From assembly GCF_958450345.1 (NCBI RefSeq), contig NC_088782.1:101090358-101154357 (forward strand): a DNA stretch of 64,000 bases. The letters run 5' to 3'. Shown here piece after piece: positions 61,185 through 64,000 of the stretch. The notes below the pieces were generated by a model, which did no database searches, had not been told where the DNA came from, and was given only the letters and a program-made list of their open reading frames with translations. A program made the translations under genes and the position numbers. Every line of letters starts with the position of its first letter. Within the stretch, counting starts at the first letter, position 1. This DNA is from Calliphora vicina. Its lineage: Eukaryota; Arthropoda; Insecta; Diptera; Calliphoridae.

Positions 61185-61930
61185 TTTTTTATATAAAAAC
61201 TCAAAATTCACTAAAAACTTGGCCAATAAGCGTTTAATCAAGAATAGAAGCTCTATCTGTGATCACTCATATTTCTAGCCAAAAATCGATTTTTTATATA
61301 AAGACTGAAAATATCTAAATTCGCTAATAAAAAAGGAGCTCGATCTGTGATCACTTATATTTCTGACCAAAAATCTATTTTTTATATAAAAATTCAAAAT
61401 ATCTAAATTCGCTAATAACTTGGCCAATAAGCGTTTAATCAAGAAAAGGAGCTCGATCTGTGATCACTCATATTTCTAGCCAAAAATCGATTTTTTATAT
61501 AAAGACTCAAAATATCTAAATTCTCTAATAACTTGGCCAACAAGCGTTTAATCAAGAAAAAGAGCTCGAGCTGTGATCACTCATATTTCTGAACAAAATT
61601 CGATTTTTTATATAAAAACTCAAAATATCTAAATTCGTTATTAACTTGGTAAATAAGCGTTTAATCAAGAAAAAGAGCTCGATCTGTGATCACTCATATT
61701 TCTGACCAAAAAAGCTCAAAATATCTAAATTCGCTAATAACTTGGCCAATAAGCGTTTAATCAAGAAAAGGAGCTCGATCTGTGATCGCTCATATTTCTG
61801 ACCAAAATTCGATTTTTTATATAAAAACTCAAAATATTTAAATTTGCTAATAACTTGGCCAACAAGCGTTTAATCAAGAAAAGGAGCTCGATCTGTGATC
61901 GCTCATTTTTCCGACCAAAATTCAATTACT
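61185..61930. repeat. Tandem repeat, period 113 bp, about seven units
   Basis: Each unit contains AACTTGGCCAATAAGCGTTT, AATCAAGAAAAGGAGCTCGA, TCTGTGATCACTCATATTTC and CGATTTTTTATATAAAGACT. AAGCGTTTAATCAAG starts at about 61228, 61429, 61541, 61654, 61750 and 61863. Two units have internal deletions. There is no coding pattern. Confidence 0.85.
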
Positions 61931-62090
61931 TGTATAAAAACTAATAATATGAACATTGATTTACATGTATTTTGTTTTTTTTTTTTCTTTTTAACTATTT
62001 TTACCCTTTTCAAAACGCTTCACACAAATTGGAACACAAGCATTTTTTTATCTTGGACAGGACAACGTCTGTCGGGTCAGCTAGTTATAA
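61931..62090. other. Tail of the 113-bp repeat element
   Basis: Ends GGACAGGACAACGTCTGTCG then GGTCAGCTAGTTATAAATA. The complement (TAGCTGACCCGACAGACGTT) is a terminal motif met in many insect repeats. The 113-bp array may be part of that element. Confidence 0.4.
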
Positions 62091-63385
62091 ATATACCCTG
62101 AAAGTTTTACTAAAATTAAAAACATTAAACCTTAAATCGTGAAGGAAAAATGTAAAATTTTTAAAAATTTGGAATTTCTAATTTAAAGATATAGAAATGT
62201 TATTTATTTTTGGGCCGATTTTGATGAAACTTAAGAAAATTGTAACATAAACTCTAGGGTTTATAACAACAGCACAAGAATGGAAATTAACCCTTAATGG
62301 CACTTGGGGTTAAAATGAGCCTAAACTTTTAAAATCCAATTTTTTTTTGTAGTTTTAGAAGTTTGGGGTCATTTTAACCCCAAGTGCTACATAGGGTTAA
62401 TTTTAATTTTTCTGCTGTTTTTGTAAATATAGGCTTTGTGTTATATTTTTGTTAAGTTTCATCAAAGCCGGCCCAAAAATATACAACATTTCGATATATT
62501 TCCAAGAGAAATTCCAAATATTGAAAAATTTTACCTTTGACCATCACGATTTAATGGTTAACGTTCTCCGATTTTAGGAAAACTTTCAGACTATATTTAA
62601 AATTACCTGGACTATATTATTCTGAAAAAATTTTACTTAAAATTAATAATAGTAAAGAAATTGGGCTTTCATTCGCCCAAATATGGTCAAAAAATTTGTT
62701 TTTCTCGAAAATTTCAAAATTTAAATCGCAGGTACGAAAAAACTGTAAGAGATATATTCATAATTTTTATTACATATTATATTCTCAATAATTCCCAGTG
62801 AGATGATCAAAAAATTCTGAAATTTGTTTAACAAAATTTGTAAAAATTTGAAATGGAGTTTTGAAACTGTCGGTAAAAAATTTTAATTTTTTTGGTCATA
62901 CCTGCGAATAGGTTAACAGTATCCTACGAACACAAAAACCCATATACAAGTAAATATGGATATATTTAAAGTCAAAATGTGCTTTTGTTTTAATATTTAT
63001 CAAAATATGTTAATTTTTTTTCTACATTTCTTGTTCTAGTTGCCTGAGACACGTTAATGGCCTGGCGATTTTTTAATAACTTTAGCATTTTTTGACCAAT
63101 TTCTGGTTTTTATGTCTCATTAGAACGACAATTACGTACACATTTCAATTCTTTTACATTAAATTGTTAAAGTAAGATTTTAATCGCAAAATTTTTACTA
63201 AAACTGAAAAAAAATTATTTTTTACCCTTGTAAATGCATCTCAAAATTTCAGAGGGCTTGCGGCACGTCTTACCCCAACCGATTTACCTAAAAAAATTTC
63301 AGGATGATTTTTTTACTAATGTTCACCAAACTGGGGGTTAAGAATGGCCAAAATCCAACTTTCGTTTATTAAGGGCCACCCTAAT
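62091..63385. mobile_element. Foldback family F1, diverged copy
   Basis: Palindromic around about 62360 (TTAACCCTTAATGGCACTTG facing CCAAGTGCTACATAGGGTTA). The right arm then carries GGTCATACCTGCGAATAGGT, GAGACACGTTAATGGCCTGG and ACGACAATTACGTACACATT. The left arm is shortened and the tips are lost, so it is an old inactive copy. Confidence 0.7.
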
Positions 63386-63389
63386 ATAT

Positions 63390-63625
63390 ATGGGGCATTT
63401 CAGATCAAGTGAACCAACTTTTGAAATCGATGTCTTCCGATCGGGATTAAATTTGCACCAAGATGCAATTTGTCCAAGCAGGTGTGTTTTCTTATCCAAG
63501 TAACTTATTACCTATTGTTCTTAGCAAGATGTGTCCCAAATAGATTATATAGCTCTTTCTTCAATCTTTCGCAAAAAAATATTAAAAAAAAATAAAAAAA
63601 TATTTCCGAAATCAAAAACTTTTTT
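63390..63625. mobile_element. Foldback family F2, one tip
   Basis: ATATGGGGCATTTCAGATCA, TCGATGTCTTCCGATCGGGA, GCAGGTGTGTTTTCTTATCC and AATCTTTCGCAAAAAAATAT. No opposite tip. Confidence 0.7.
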
Positions 63626-64000
63626 GACTTTTTATACCCTTCACCATGAGTCGAACTGTCAAAGTTGCCTGTTATTGTTTTTGCTTTTGGGTTTGTTGTA
63701 TTTTTCGCCACAACAATCACAAGTGAATTGACAGTTCACTTGTCTAAACAATTCGCCTTGACTCCCATATTGTTATTCTATTTTTTTAGCCGTTTTTAAA
63801 CATGAAAGTAAATAGCAAACATTTCAGAAAAAGCTTTTTGTTGGATTGTTGTGTTTAATTCTTTTAATACCCTTCATCATAAGTGGCAAGGCTATATACA
63901 TATGTATATGTAAGTTTGTCACTCCGTTTGCAATTTCTATAAAATTTTATGAAATTTCAACAGATTATGTAAACGATTCTATATTGGATTTGCTGTTACG
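63626..64000 (+). mobile_element. HINE 5' ends, truncated by the window edge
   Basis: TTTATACCCTTCACCATGAG near 63630 and AATACCCTTCATCATAAGTG near 63868 followed by GTAAGTTTGTCACTCCGTTT: two successive family C-like 5' tips, the second running off the window. The bases between (63660-63860) include TCAAGTGAACTGTCAATTC-type inverted sequence (AACTGTCAAAG / GAATTGACAGTT). No gene is supported. Confidence 0.5.

Overview
This is AT-rich, intron-bearing animal DNA, almost certainly from a dipteran and plausibly a calyptrate fly. The case rests on short fly-type introns (about 70 nt), TATA plus TCA-type initiator promoters, a family of secreted fibrinogen-related (FReD) genes, and very many small rolling-circle repeats of the DINE-1/HINE (Helentron-associated) type. 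Those repeats carry (GACA/GGAC)n tracts and end in a hairpin followed by CTTACTTGTT. No prokaryotic gene, rRNA, tRNA or CRISPR array was seen.

Host genes: three paralogous FReD genes lie on the minus strand. Gene A is at 11643-18525, gene B at 26687-29357 and gene C at 46477-57737. All share one five-exon plan: a 27-codon signal-peptide exon, a coiled-coil exon, a 46-nt exon, a large FReD exon and a short last exon ending the FReD fold. Predicted products are 407, 447 and 398 aa. A fourth, headless copy of the last two exons (1081-1902) lies in a nearly identical segmental duplication (1-2790 versus 10539-13359). The genes probably encode secreted oligomeric lectin-like proteins. Exon 1 of genes A and B ends at a GC rather than GT donor, while gene C has GT.

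Everything else is mobile DNA. HINE family A (hairpin TTCGGCCGTGCCGAA) is at 1-719, 9513-11280, 14445-16432, 21925-24031, 37281-38540, 43288-46432, 47999-54847 and 58285-60318. HINE family B (hairpin GGTCGGGCTTGACCGACC) is at 13394-14044, 19782-20506, 20886-21438, 24381-25056, 31819-35210, 54889-55627 and 55908-56517. HINE family C is at 5541-9512 (with a giant GACA array), 26092-26686 and 61044-61180. Families A and B share an internal monomer of about 153 bp. Other elements are hAT-like elements with 8-bp target duplications (6158-8409, 30866-31746, 36721-38711), a 2.1-kb foldback palindrome (49078-51163), a second palindromic family with about 180-bp internal ladders (30135-36135, 41702-42849, 47310-47998, 60463-61043 and others), broken Tc1/mariner transposases, MITEs, a poly(A)-tailed non-LTR fragment and a 113-bp tandem array.

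Intron 3 of the FReD genes has been inflated to very different sizes (about 5.3, 1.1 and 9.8 kb) by these insertions. At 30135-36135 four nesting levels can be read. The most unusual item is a 2.65-kb inverted-repeat element at about 32011-34660. It is built from endlessly varied AATGA/ACGTTA words and carries what look like short spliced exons.
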